Below are positions 21,239 to 32,739 of a stretch of 64,000 nucleotides of DNA, one piece after another (within the stretch, counting starts at the first letter, position 1; every line of letters starts with the position of its first letter). This stretch comes from Rebecca billardiae RCC1528 (taxonomy: Eukaryota; Haptophyta). The stretch is from NCBI GenBank assembly GCA_965240325.2, contig OZ251231.1:1860001-1924000 (forward strand), in the 5' to 3' direction. The notes beneath the pieces were generated by a model. The model had not been told where the DNA came from and searched no databases. It saw only the letters and a list, made by a program, of their open reading frames with translations. A program made the position numbers and the translations under genes.

Positions 21239-24200
21239 ATGCGACGGCAGGCCAGCCTCGCGTTGGCGGTGCTGGCCGCGGCGGTGGCGGCGGCGGGGCT
21301 GGTGGGGCCCTCGCGCCCCCTCGCCAGCCCGCTGCGCCGAGCCGCGCCGCTTCGCCCGCCCCCGCGGATGCAGAGCTCGGCGCCGGCCGGCAAGGGCGGT
21401 TGGCACGGGCGGCGCAAGCCGCCGCACGCCGCGGCGGCAGCAGCGCCGGCGGTCGAGTCGAACGAGGCGCTCGGGCTGCACTCGGCGCTCTTCGAGCACC
21501 CTCGCGTCGTGCGCGGCTCGCTGCGCAACGGGCTGCGCTACGCCATCCTGCCGAACGAATCGCCCGAGGGCCGGTTCGAGGCGCACCTCGAGATGCACGT
21601 CGGCTCGTGCGAGGAGGCGGACGACGAGCAGGGCCTGGCGCACCTGGTGGAGCACGTGACGTTCATGGGCTCGCGCAAGCGCGAGCGCCTCTTCTCCACC
21701 GGCTCCAAGTCGAACGCGTACACCGACTTCCACCACACCGTCTACCACTTCCAGTGCCCGAACCGGGACCAGTCCGGCCGGCCGCTGCTGCCGCTCGCGC
21801 TCGACGCGCTGCGCGAGATCGCGTTCGAGCCCGAGCTGCTCGGCTCGCGGATCGAGAAGGAGCGCAAGGCGATCCTCTCCGAGCTGCAGATGATCAACAC
21901 CATCGACTACCGCTGCTCCACCATGCACCTGCGCGAGCTGCACTCGGACAACCCGCTCTCGCGCCGCTTCCCGATCGGCCGCGAGGAGCAGATCTTGCAG
22001 TGGGACGCGACGCACGTGCGCGCGTTTCACGCGACGCACTACCTGCCCGACGTGGCGGACCTGTACATCGTGGGCGACGTGGACCCCGCCCAGGCCGAGC
22101 GGCTCATCGCCGACGCCTTCCGCTCCGTCCGCGGCCGCCCGCGCTCGCTCGCCGGCCTGAAGCGAGACGAGCGGCGCGCAAAGCCGCAGCTGTCTCACAC
22201 GTGGACGCTGGCCGCCCTGCCGCCGAGCACGGCGTGGCGCGGCTCGGTGGATCCGTCGGCGGACTTGCCGCCGCCGACCGTCTTCAAGCACGAGCTGCTC
22301 CAGTCCTTCTCGCTCACGCTCTTCGCGAAGGTGCGCGCGCGGGCGCGCCGACGGACGCCGCGCCGACCGCCGACGCCGCGCCGCGCCGAGCTGCGCGGCG
22401 GCGCCACGCGCGTGCGCGCTCGCTCTGGCTCCGTGTGCGCGCCGCGCGCGCGCAGGCGGCGGGCCGCGCGGCCTTGCTCACCCCGTGTGCCACTCCCGCG
22501 CTGCCGCCCCACCCGCCGCGACTCTCTCTCTCGCTCGCGCGCAGGAGCCCGTGGCCAAGCGCGCGCGCGTCTCGGACCTCGCTGACTTCCTGACCGACCG
22601 GATCGTAGCGTGCTGCGTCGCGCGCCGGCTCAACAAGCGCGAGCGGCCCAACCCGCCGTTCACCGGCGTGGAGTTCGACGTGAGCGACGCGCCGTCGGAG
22701 GCGTGCGTCGTCTCGACCTTCATCGTCTACGCCGACGCCGCCGCCGAGCGCTGGGAGCGCACCGTGCAGCGCGCGCTCGGCGACCTGCAGCTGCTGTCTG
22801 CGCACGGGCTGAGCTGCGCCGAGGTGGAGGCCATGCGGGCAGCCATCCTGGCAGACTCGCGGCTGCGCGCGCAGCAGGGCGCGACGCCGTCGGCGGAGCT
22901 GCTCTCGGTGATGATGGAGTCGGACTGCCTGGGGCACACCTTCGTCGAGCCCTCGCACTACGACCAGGCGCTGCAGCTCGCCTCCGAGGCCGTGGACGAC
23001 GCGCGCGTCAACAGCCGGATGCGGGATCTGATCTCGCACATCACGAGATACGGCGAGCCCGACGCGCCGCGCCCGGCGGCGGTGGTCGTGTGCATGCCCG
23101 AGCGCGGCGGCGACGGCGTGGTGGACGACCGGAAGCTGAGCGCGAGGCTCGACGCGATGCTCCGCGCGCGCGCCGCCACCGCCTCCGCCGCGCTCGACGT
23201 GCCCACCCCCTCTGAGCTGATCCCTCCGGATGTGCTCGACTTCAGAGCGCGCGCCACGCCGCCCGCATGGGCGGGCGGGCCGGCCGAGGGCGGCAAGGAG
23301 CTCAAGTGCGTGGACGAGCGCAGCGGCGCGGTGATCCAGCTGCGCCGGCTGGCGAACGGCGTGGCGGTGAGCACCGTGCGCACCGCGAGCGAGTCCGACG
23401 CCGTCGTCCTCCGCCTCTGCGCCCCCGGCGGCCGCGCGGCCGAGGATTCGTCGCTGCCGGGTGCGCTGCTCCTCGCGACGGCGACCATGCTGCATGGCGG
23501 CTCTGTGGGCGCGCTCAGCCGCGAGCAGGTGGAGCTGTACTGCATCTCACACCTGATCGAGCTGAACATGGAGGTGCGCCGCCGCGCCGCCGCGCCCGCG
23601 CCGCGCCTCCTGTGCGCGCGTCCCACGCCGCGCGCTGACCCGCCGCCCCTCCCGCGCGGACGCACGCCGCCGCGCGCGCCCGCGCGCCGTGCCGGCGGCG
23701 CGGCGCCCTCAGGTGACGGAGGAGGTGGTGAGGTGGGACCTGCACTGCCCCGTGGGCGAGCGCGGCGCCGGCCTGGCGGCTGCGCTCGAGCTCGTCCACG
23801 CGCTCATCGCCGACTTCCGCTGGGAGCCCGACGCGCTCGAGTACACGCGCGAGCTGTACGCCGCGCAGCATGACGCGCGCGCGAAATCTCTGGAAATGTC
23901 CGCGACGAGCGCGCTGCAGGTGCGCGCGCGGCCGCGCGCGCCGCGCCGCGCCGGCCGCGCGGTGCGGTAGGGTGCGGCGCGAGGCAGGGTAGGCGGGGCG
24001 GCGCCTCGGCCGCGGTGTGCGGTGTGTGCGCGCGAGCGATCTGTGTGGAGCGAGAAGCGCGAGGGCGGTCCACGTCGCACACACACACGGCCGGCCGCGC
24101 GGGCCGCGCGGCGCGCGGCGCGCGGCGCGCTCTCTCCAACCCTCCCCGCCCTCCGCCGCGCGCGCACTCGCCTCGGCGCCCGCGCAGACGGCCGTGTGGG

Positions 24201-25204
24201 GCGGCGACGCGCGCTTCCTCGAGCCCACGCCCGCGACGCTGCGCCGCCTCGGCCTCAAGCAGCTCGAGCGCGCGATGCGCCGCGCCCTCGCCACCGACCG
24301 GATCGAGCTGACCGTGGTCGGCGACTTCGAGCCTCGCGTGCTCGACGCGCTGCTGCTGCGCTATGTCGGCACGCTGCCGCCGGCCGGGCAGGCGGACGGC
24401 GGCGGCGGGCCGGCGGGCGCGCTCAGCCGGCTCGCGGGCGGCGGCGTCGGCCGCCGCGCCGCCGCGCCCGCCGCCGCGCCGCTGCTCCCCGCCGACGCCG
24501 TGCCGCGCCCGGACCGCTCGCGCCCCGTGCAGCGCATGGCACTGGTGGACTCGGAGCCGCGCGCCATCGCCTACATCTGGGGCGCGTGCACGCCCCGCTA
24601 CCCGCGCGCACCCGGCACGCCGGCCGCGCACCCGCTGCGCATCGCCGTCGCCCTCGAGCTGCTCACCGAGCTGATCAACTCGCGCCTCTTCTCCGTGCTG
24701 CGCGACATGCTCGGCCTCGTCTACGAGTCGTGCGTGCGCTTCTGCGAGTACGAGCTGCTCCCGGCGAACGGCTTTGTGGTGACCATCTCGGCCGCGCCCG
24801 CCAAGGTGGACGCGGCGCACGAGGCGGCGCTGAGCGTGCTGCGCGACCTGAGCTCGGGCCGGCAGCCGCCGAGCGAGTACGACCTGAACAAGGCGCGCCG
24901 CGCGGTGCTCGCCACCTACGACTCGCACGCCAAGGACAACAGCTGGTGGCTCGCCAAGCTGCAGCACGTGTGCTCCGGCGCGGCGCCCGGCAAGGACGTG
25001 CGCTGCGTCACGGACTACGTGCAGATCGTCGAGGCGATGAGCGTACACGACCTGCGCGAGGTCGCGGCGACGCTCGAGGTCGACGATGGCGAGGCGTTGT
25101 CCGTCATCATGGCGAGCGAGCCGCACCCGGAGGCGGCCCATGGGCACGGCCGCGGCGGTGGCGGAGCCGACGCCGCAAATCCTGACGGCGCACATGGCAG
25201 GTGA
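21239..25204 (+). CDS. SPP: Stromal processing peptidase, M16 metalloprotease
   Basis: Four exons: 21239-22330, 22545-23573, 23713-23919 and 24188-25204; about 1114 residues. All three introns start GTGCG and end CAG, and all fall in phase 0. The inverted zinc motif is H135-L-V-E138-H139 with the third ligand Glu215 (ILSELQM). The surrounding sequence (RNGLRYAILPN, FEAHLEMHVGS, SNAYTDFHHTVYH, RRFPIGREEQI) follows plant chloroplast SPP closely rather than mitochondrial MPP. A hydrophobic N-terminus (LALAVLAAAVAAAGLVG) followed by an Arg/Pro/Ala-rich stretch fits a bipartite signal-plus-transit peptide of a complex plastid. The enzyme removes transit peptides from imported proteins in the stroma. 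The second M16 half (exon 4) lacks the zinc site, as is normal. Plant SPP is slightly longer. Confidence 0.93.
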
Positions 25205-25878
25205 CCGGAGTGACTACGCCCACGGCTCAGGCTGCGTTCCGCTGTACATACTTCCTGCCAGTCGTCCGGGACGGACTCCACTCACGGACCGCCTGAATCC
25301 GTGACGCTGTCGTGTGGTGACATGGACCCTGACAGACCGCAGCATGAGCCTCAGCGTCCGAGCGTCGCACTGTACACTAGCATCGGCTGCCCGGCCTGTA
25401 GTGTGCGCCTCGGCCCCGCGGGAGGCCGGTCACGCGGACGCACGGCTGACCAAGGGTCGTCACTCGACGTAATCTGAATCGATGATTATGACGATGATGA
25501 CGATTAGTACAAACAAAGTCGGCGAGTGGGTAAAGCGGGTACTGTACATGGGTACTTGATGAGGATGGACAGGTGAGTGAACGAACGAACTATGGGCCTT
25601 AAACGAAAACTGAGCGCGATCAAGACTTAACGACGGGGTAACCACTGGTGACTTGACGAGAGCTTTCGTAGAGTCCCCAAAACCGGCTTAAGGAAGTGGA
25701 AAGTGCTCGGAAAAGTGCGATTACAGGAGTAGCCGGAGCGAGGCTAAAGTGCGTACGGGGGTAGCACTCAAACGCAGCGCCAGCCCTTGTCCCTTCGGTT
25801 GACGGAATATTCGAGACCGATCCGCCTGGGGCCCCCAACCCTTCCTCCCTCGGTCCAGGGAGCGTGAACGGCAACGCC
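25205..25878. other. Intergenic, no gene seen
   Basis: 674 bp between two plus-strand genes; lower GC from about 25470. Contains the peptidase 3' region and presumably the promoter of the next gene. No repeat or RNA gene recognised. Confidence 0.45.
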
Positions 25879-27088
25879 ATGACAAAGCGCGGCAGCTCCG
25901 GCAAGAAGTGGGCAAAACAGGCAGATAGCGGCGACGCGGCTCTCTATCCGCATGGAGAGTCTCGCGTCGGCCCCGAGTACCAGGCGGTGCCCCCGATGTG
26001 GCACCCATTACCCGACACGGACGTGAAGGTTCGGTTCCTGCACACGGGACGGTCGGCGTGCGAGCCGCTCCCGGGCTCTTGGTCCACGGACGCGGACGAT
26101 CACAAGTGGACGCAGGAGGAAAGGGCCCTCTTCTTCGCCGGCTTCGAGCGGGTCGGCGAAGACTTCCGAGCCTTGTGCGTGCTGCGCCCCGCCATGCCCC
26201 GCGGCGAAAGCGGACAGCGCGCGAACCGACCGCTCACCCGCCTGCCGGAGCGCCTTGCGTCGCGCAGGAGAAAGCGCTTCCTGCCGCATCTCGCCGTCGG
26301 CGACTTGGTGTGCTTCTATTTCCTCAGCCAAGGCCGAGGTTGGCAACCACTCCGTGGCACACCGCAGGCCGTGTGGCCGAAGCGCACTCCGGCTTCGCGA
26401 AGCAGAAAGTGCGCGCGGCAGCCGTGGGCGCGCGCGCAGCGACGCAGACGGAGCGGCATGCGATGCTCACTCACGCGCGCGCGTGCCACCTATCCCGCCG
26501 CGCGCATCCTCCAGGCGCACTCCCTTCGGCGCACGTGCTCCCAAGTGGAGGCGCACGCCCACCCGCGAGCGCGTGGCCGCGCCGTCGTGCGCGGAGGAGG
26601 ATTCCGTCGTCGTGGACGTGCTGGGCGACGGCGGGGACGCGGCGGAGGCGAAGCCTGCGGATGTCTTGCCGCCGCCGTTCAAGCGCCAACGACTCGACTC
26701 CTCGCCTCCTTCGACCGCCGTGTCGGCGGTCACCGCCGCCGACTCGACGATGCGCTCCTTCGATGCGGCCACGTCGCACGCCGCTGCCGCAGAGGGATGC
26801 GAGCACATCAGCGCCGGCGCCACGGGCGCTCGCGCAGGCGGCAACGCGAGCAGCGGACCCGTGTCGGCGGCAAGCCGACCTTCCTACCCCGCCGTTACGG
26901 GTCACGATCCGCTCATCCTCGCGGCCATGGCGGCGAACGATCGCAGAAAGCAGTGCACACGCCGGCCGTGCGCGACCGCTGGCTGCCTGCTGCATGAGCA
27001 TCATGAAGGCGAGCACAAGGTTGTGCCGCCCCGAGCCAAGCAGAGCGAGGCGAAGGTGCCGCGCTGGCTACTGGCGCTCGCGCAGTGA
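25879..27088 (+). CDS. ELM2/SANT-domain nuclear protein
   Basis: Three exons: 25879-26174, 26268-26408 and 26515-27088; about 336 residues. Intron 1 (93 bp, GTGCGT...CGCGCAG) has no stop and keeps frame, but removing it restores a clean SANT domain (KWTQEERALFFAGFERVGED, then FRALRKRFLPHLAVGDLVCF). Intron 2 (106 bp, GTGCGC...CTCCAG) links the frames. Upstream, SRVGPEYQAVPPMW matches the start of an ELM2 domain. ELM2-SANT proteins recruit histone deacetylases; here the ELM2 part is short. The C-terminal part is Ser/Ala-rich with a Cys/His cluster near the end (CTRRPCATAGCLLHEHHEGE) that could bind zinc. Intron placement is inference; a further small intron near 26340 cannot be excluded. Confidence 0.72.
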
Positions 27089-27253
27089 GGGAGGGGTCGC
27101 CTGCGCGGTCGCGCTCCTTGGGGCGCCTTGGAGGTGCCTTTTGGTCTGCGCGTGGGCGGCACGGCAAGTCATCGGATGACGGATCCGGGTCCGGGCGGGG
27201 GAGTCGTCTGCACTCCGCGATTCCGACTTCATCAGACCTCAGGGGTCTGGCCG

Positions 27254-27725
27254 TAGTGGGGTCAGAGCTCCGACCGTTACACTCCCGAGTGACACAATCT
27301 CCCGAAATCTCGAAATATGAAATATCTCCTGGCGGAGTTAGACTTAGTCGAGTAACTGTTTGATTCCGCCGTTTATTAAGTTCGTTTTTAAATTAGGACT
27401 TATAGTAATTCCAGGCGGTGTAGAATCCGCCTGTGCCAATCAAAATGTGATCTAGACGGTGCGATTCTGGTGCAAATAGCGAGATCACCTTGGAGATCGT
27501 GTATCTCCCCTACTAATGTTTCCGAGATCGCGTCGAGATTGAGGTCGTATATATCTCCAGTATGTGACATTTTTATTCGCTAAAAACTTGTCCGGCGTGA
27601 CCCAGCTCATTTCAGATTTTCAGGCGAATTATTGACATCCCGAAGTTTGAGAACCTCATCTCAAGACGACAGGAAGTTGGATTTTATTGGGCCACGCACC
27701 CCCCAGTGGGGCTCTGACCCCTCTA
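27254..27725. mobile_element. 472-bp non-autonomous TIR element (MITE-like)
   Basis: Left end TAGTGGGGTCAGAGC, right end (complement) TAGAGGGGTCAGAGC. The interior is AT-richer and non-coding. The last 90 bp resemble the right end of the 6.13-kb transposon at 52021-58150: ATCCCGAAGTTTGAGA begins 89 bp from the end here, and ATCCCAAAGTTTCAGA begins 87 bp from the end there. Flanks show GGGTCTGG directly after the right end and GGGTCTGG three bases before the left end, a probable imperfect target duplication. Confidence 0.75.
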
Positions 27726-28109
27726 GGGTCTGGGACGATTTGTGATTTTGTCCGCGCAACGTGAGTCGTGATTACAGTCTGTGACCGGGAGTTCCGGCAG
27801 TTCCGCCTCCGCGGCTCTGGACGTCAATGAGTTATGATTATTCAAGCACTTAATCTTATAATGTGGCGGCGGAAACTGAAACGGCTGCGAGTGCGACGGC
27901 GCCGGCACTCCCGCACTTCGCATGCAGACAGACTACCACACTGCGCGCGGCCGCGTCGTCGAGGCCTGTAAGAGTAAGACTGATGAACGTGACATGTGTC
28001 GAGTACTCGTACGGGCTGTAGCGGGGCGCGCGTGAGGCTCTCCGGGCCTCGCGTGAAGAGTCGGAAGCCCGCGCCCGACGCGGGCAAGGTGGGGCAGCGC
28101 GATGCGGCT
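27726..28109. other. Intergenic, no gene seen
   Basis: 384 bp between the small transposable element and the cyclophilin stop codon; no feature recognised. Confidence 0.4.
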
Positions 28110-28950
28110 CTACTTCTTCTTGCCAGCAGAGCCCCCTCGCGAGCCCTTCTTCCCGCTGCCCCCCTTGCTGGCGGTCTTCCCTTTGCTGCTCGAGCCCTTG
28201 ACCACCGGCGGTGGCTCCGGATCAGCAGATACGGCGGCAGCTGGTGCCGCTGTGGGCGCTGCCGCTGGCGCCTCTGCCGGAGCGAACTCCTTCGTCGCCA
28301 GCAGGTCGGGCTCGGGTGGCGGCACGTACACGCCGCAGTCCACGATCAACACCTTCGACGTTGGGCTCCCCGAGTACGTGCCCACCGACTCGATGCGCTT
28401 GACAACGTTGAAGCCCTCGACGACGAGCCCGAACGCCACGTGGATGCCGTCCAGCCAGTCCGTCTTTGTGAGCGTGATGAAGAACTGCGAGTTGTTGGTG
28501 TTCGGGCCCTTGTTCGCCATCGAGACGACACCAGGCACGCTGTGTTTGAGCTCGAAGCTCTCGTCGGGGAAGCTCATGCCGTAGATGGATCGCCCACCCG
28601 TGCCATCGGCATGTGTGAAGTCTCCTCCGTGCAGGCAGAAATTGGGGAGAACTCGGTGGATGGGCGAATTTTTGAAGCCGAAGCCCTTGATGCCCGTGCA
28701 GAGCAATCTGAAGTTCTCACACGTTCTGTTCCGCGCGGTGGTGTGTCGCACGCGCGGGGTTCGTGAGCGGTGTGATCGTCACGTATCAGGGTCGTCATCG
28801 GCCAACCGTGCCGCGCGCTGTGCAGCGCGGCCCGCGGGCGCACTTTGGGCATGCAGGAGTGTTAAGCTCGATGACTATTCGGCCCGCATCGAGGCCTCCG
28901 ATGGTGATGTCCAAGAACACCTCATCGCCTGTGCCAATTCTGTTCGGCAT
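28110..28950 (-). CDS. Cyclophilin-type peptidyl-prolyl isomerase with basic tail
   Basis: Two exons, 28844-28950 and 28110-28725, separated by a 118-bp intron (GTGCGC...AACAG); 240 residues. Splicing joins ELNTPACPK to [11 protein letters not shown], exactly as in canonical cyclophilins. Conserved catalytic features: HRVLPNF (Arg55 and Phe60 equivalents), [15 protein letters not shown] and [11 protein letters not shown] (Trp121, His126). The residue equivalent to Gln63 appears to be His (LHGGDF), which may alter activity. The isomerase domain ends near residue 175. A Pro/Ala/Glu linker and a Lys/Ser/Gly-rich tail ([14 protein letters not shown]) follow, suggesting nuclear or nucleic-acid contact. 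No signal peptide. Divergent from the next gene, 188 bp between ATGs. Confidence 0.95.
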
Positions 28951-29138
28951 GCAGAGATGGAGCCCAGAAAGCAAGCCGCCACCCGTCACGCAGCGAGGGC
29001 AGACGCCATCGCTGGGCGTTCGATGAAGGACGCGCTCGCCCGCGGGAAAGTAACGACGACGGTCCCAGACTGAGCAGTTGCGGCAAACAGTGTCGGGACC
29101 TGGTCTCCTGGAGGCTCGCCCCCGCTGCTCGCGTAAGC
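28951..29138. promoter_or_regulatory. Shared divergent promoter region (cyclophilin / beta-propeller)
   Basis: 188 bp between the two start codons; must hold both promoters. No TATA-like box seen. Confidence 0.5.
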
Positions 29139-30266
29139 ATGTTTCGCGCTGGTGCGCTCATCGTCGCGACCCTGGTCGGGTATGTCGCGGCGGACAACCA
29201 CGCCGGTGTCACGGCGAATCCGCTCCCTGCGGGCTTCTTCCCGGAGGGCGTCGCGGCTGGCGAGCCTGGGATGCTCTACATCGGCTCGCTCGCCGGCTTT
29301 GGTATCGTCAAGGTGGAGGTAGCTACTGGCACGGTGACGCAGTTTGTGCCCCCGGCCTGGAGCGGCGGGCCCACGACTGTGGTCGGCCTGACGTATCACG
29401 ACGGCTATCTCTACGCGTGCGCTGGCCCCGCGATGTCCTCCAACTCGCTCCTGGTCTACGACTCGGACGGCGCGCTGGTGAAGACGCACGAGCTTGGTGC
29501 TTTGTTTGCCAACGACGTGATCGTGTATGGCCACCACGCGTACGTGACGGACTCGGTCGTGCAGCAGTACTACCAGGTGCCACTCGCACTCACGGAGGGC
29601 CCGGTCGTGACCAAGACCCTTGGCGGCTTTTGGGACAGCAGCGAGGGCGCGTTCAACACCAACGGCATCGAGGTGTCGCCGACCATGAAGTCGCTGCTGA
29701 TGGTCAACATGCCGTCGGGCGACCTGTTGGAGGTGTGCCCGATGACGGACACGACGACGAAGGTGCCGCTGACTCAGAATGGCGAGCCCTTCGCCCTCAC
29801 GGGCGGCGATGGCCTCGCGCGCTGCGGAAACTCTCGCCTCATTGTCAACCAGGGCAACAGCATCGTCATCGTGAATTTCGAGGTGATGACATCGAGCGGC
29901 GGCGAGGAGCAGCTCGTTGGCGCGGTCGAGCGCGTGATCCAGTCGTCACTCTTCGACACGCCGACGACGAACGCGCCCATCGGTGACGGCATCTACACCC
30001 CGAACGCGCGGTTCGGCATCCCCGATGCGGAGCGCACCCCCGACGTGAGCTACGACCTGCTCAAGGTGCCGCTCGGCGAGATCTCGTGCGAGTACGTGTG
30101 TCCAGACGGCTGCGTGCCCCTCACGGTCCAGGCGGCGATGCGTGACATGGACATGGACATGGACATGCGCCGGCGCGCGCGCCGTCGGCTCCTCTTCGGA
30201 AGCTTCGAGCCCAAGCCGGTGGAGATCGAGTGCCCGCTCGGCTGCATGCCGCCGCCCCAGGACTGA
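29139..30266 (+). CDS. Secreted SMP-30/gluconolactonase-like beta-propeller protein
   Basis: 375 residues, single exon. The N-terminus (MFRAGALIVATLVGYVAADN) is a clear signal peptide. Repeated blade-like segments follow, such as MLYIGSLAGFGIVKVEVATG, YLYACAGPAMSSNSLLVYD, ANDVIVYGHHAYVTDS and TNGIEVSPTMKSLLMVN, with the N-D-V and T-D-S pattern seen in SMP-30-type calcium-binding lactonases. The tail is Cys-rich (CEYVCPDGCVP and IECPLGCMP) and contains a DMDMDMDM run from a short ATGGAC repeat. Likely secreted or wall-associated; catalytic activity is not provable because the family is broad. Stop TGA at 30264-30266. Confidence 0.75.
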   Translation: MFRAGALIVATLVGYVAADNHAGVTANPLPAGFFPEGVAAGEPGMLYIGSLAGFGIVKVEVATGTVTQFVPPAWSGGPTTVVGLTYHDGYLYACAGPAMSSNSLLVYDSDGALVKTHELGALFANDVIVYGHHAYVTDSVVQQYYQVPLALTEGPVVTKTLGGFWDSSEGAFNTNGIEVSPTMKSLLMVNMPSGDLLEVCPMTDTTTKVPLTQNGEPFALTGGDGLARCGNSRLIVNQGNSIVIVNFEVMTSSGGEEQLVGAVERVIQSSLFDTPTTNAPIGDGIYTPNARFGIPDAERTPDVSYDLLKVPLGEISCEYVCPDGCVPLTVQAAMRDMDMDMDMRRRARRRLLFGSFEPKPVEIECPLGCMPPPQD

Positions 30267-30282
30267 GTAGCTTAGTGTCTCA

Positions 30283-30585
30283 GTGCGAGTACGGCCTGCG
30301 GACCGAGCAGGTCGGACCGGCGTCGCGCCGCACGAGCAGCACCACATCTTCTCCGCCTCGCTGCGCTTCCAGAGCCCCGCCGAGCAGGAGGAGTACATCC
30401 GCTGGCGGGGCGAGACGAAGGGCTCGCTGCCGAATCTCGACTTTGAGTTTGCGTGGTATCCGGGCTATCCGGACGGCCACGCGGCTTTGACGAGGTGGCC
30501 CGAGCGCCCCGAGCCGGACAGCCGGACAGGGCCCCGTGTCGATGGGATATGGGCAACTCGCAGCGGGCAAGTGCGTTACGAGTGA
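30283..30585 (+). pseudogene. Possible gene fragment
   Basis: A 100-codon frame includes a well-balanced stretch (HIFSASLRFQSPAEQEEYI, then NLDFEFAWYPGYPDG) unlike the low-complexity translations nearby. It has no recognisable family, no supported start and no neighbouring exon I can join. It could be a remnant or a missed terminal exon. Confidence 0.25.
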
Positions 30586-31269
30586 GCTTAGCAGGGCTCA
30601 CTAACTCAGTCAGAATAGCTTATTAGCTGGCGCAGCATGAAAACATTCTGATGACGATGCGTGATTGAGTGACGATATATATCTCGGTCCGACTTCAAAG
30701 AGTCGTAGTAGAACGGTAGACTTGAGTCACGATACAGTTACTAAGTACAGTATAGCCGTACCGGTACCCGCGCGGGCCGCGCGTGGTCACTCACCGTGGA
30801 CGTGGTGTACAGCTAGACTGCATACAGTCCTGACTCGCCCGCCCCGGGCTGACCGAGTCACCGAGTCATCCGAGTGCCAAATCCGGTAGGGCGGTAGTAT
30901 GTAAACTATCAGTAGGATGATGTGACACTGACGACAGAGTAGTCTGACGCCCGATCAGTAGACAGACAGTAGCTACTCTCACGTCTCTCGAGACTCGACC
31001 GTCTGGGCGTCTGGCGTCTCGCTCAACACGCCACGCGGCCATCACGCGCCCACGCGGTGCCGCCGCCGTGCGCGCCGTGGCGCGGTGCCGCGGGTGCCGG
31101 GTCGGCGGCGGGCCGCCGTTCCCGGCCCGCCATTTTCCGGCGCACGGCCACGGGCGCAACCGTGGCTGTTCCGTAGTCATAGTTCCGAATGAAGCGGCGA
31201 CGAATCAGTACTCGAAGAGTATATAGCTAAGTAAGCTACTATCGCCATTACCAAATACCGATTACGCGG
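30586..31269. other. Intergenic, no gene seen
   Basis: Mixed composition; no coding or repeat signal that I can support. Confidence 0.4.
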
Positions 31270-31980
31270 TCCGCGCGTGACCCGGCCTGCGCAGCTGTCA
31301 GTCCGTGCGCTCGGGCGCGCGGCTGCGCCGCCGCTGGTGCCGGGCCGGGGCCCGCGGGCGGCCCGCGTCCGGCGCGCTGGCCCCGCGGCCGCGCGGCTGA
31401 TGGCGGCGGCGCCTCGCCGCCCCCTGACGGGGCGGCGCACTGTCTGTCCGACCGACTCCGCGCGGGACTCATTCCGGGTCCGACAGTCAGTCAGTCAGGC
31501 CGTCAGGCGCGCGGACAGACAATGGTGCTGCGGCCGGAACTGCCAGCCAGTGCCCGACGGTCCGACTAGTTAGTCAGTCAGGCGGCTGGCGAGTGGCGGG
31601 CTGGCGGCCCGCCGAGAGTGTCGCGGGAGTGCCGCACCGGCCCCGGTGGCCGGTGCGGCACTGCCGACTGCGGCCGGCCCGGGGCCGGGTGCGCGCGCCG
31701 GCGCGCCGGCGCGGCCGCGCGGGCCAGGCCGGCCGCCCGCCGCCGGGCCCTGCGCCTGTGGCCCGCGGCCTGGCCCCTGCGCCGGCGCCGGCGCTGGCGG
31801 CCGCCGGCGCGGCCGCCGGCGCCCGCTCGGCCCCGCCCGCCCGCCCGCCCGCCCGGGGCCCGGCCGGCCCCGCGGCGGCCCGCGCCGCGGGCCTGCCGGA
31901 GTGAGCCTGCCCCGGGCAGCCCCGGGCCGCGCCGGGCGCCGCGCGGGGCGCCGGGGCGGCGGTGGGCCAACGGTGTGACT
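31270..31980. other. Extreme GC-only island
   Basis: About 700 bp made almost wholly of G and C in short GGCC/GCGC words, visibly richer in GC than the coding regions. All reading frames give Ala/Pro/Gly/Arg only. It is bordered abruptly by AT-rich DNA after 31990. Confidence 0.7.
31628..31662. repeat. Inverted repeat, 15-bp arms
   Basis: AGTGCCGCACCGGCC, loop CCGGT, then GGCCGGTGCGGCACT. Confidence 0.9.
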
Positions 31981-32149
31981 GACGCCGAGGCAATGATAAT
32001 GCCAGGCGGGCTTGAGGGGAAAAACGATCTCCCTATGTGGGTCACACAGGTTACTATGATCTCCTGAATTACGATAACTAAATCCTGGAACATGTAGCAC
32101 ACGGGTACATGCGATTAAATATGGATGCACACCTATGTGCCTATACGTG

Positions 32150-32640
32150 TAGTATTATGATACATCAATAATCCAATATCGATATGAGTGATAATACACG
32201 TATTTAATAAATTATTTAATTTTTACAATGGTGCATGAACGGATTTTAATTTTAACGGCCGCATATTTTTATGCCATTCAAAATATGCCATTCAAAATAT
32301 TTAATTGTTTTCAAATAAATTTTAAGACTGCTCTAGTACTTACAATTTAAGACTGCTCCGAAGTTTTATAATACAATATCAGTGTATAATTCGAACGTAT
32401 TTTAATAATGCTGCGGAATAAAATATATTATTATAGACTGATACGCACATATTTTAATAATGCCGCGGAATAAAATAGATCGATGTTTTAAGACTACTCG
32501 GGTCTTTATTTAATTATAATATCGCGGTGTAGTTGAAATATATGTTTTAAGACTGCTCCGGTAGTCGAATTATAGTCGTCTCGCCGTGGTCGGGTTTTAT
32601 TGTCTTGGTGCTGGTATATTCGTTGCTAGTTGTTATTATT
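32150..32640. repeat. AT-rich block with short repeated motifs
   Basis: Abruptly AT-rich. TTTTAAGACTGCTC or a close variant occurs about four times (near 32322, 32346, 32487, 32544), and TTTTAATAATGCNGCGGAATA twice (near 32399 and 32452). No coding potential. Confidence 0.65.
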
Positions 32641-32739
32641 CGAGTGGTTACCCAGCATGGAGGTGTTGCGCTTTTTTGGCGAGGGTAAGTCGAATGGCGG
32701 TGGTTACAGGTTACATCGCCTTATCTCGCTGAAATTTGG

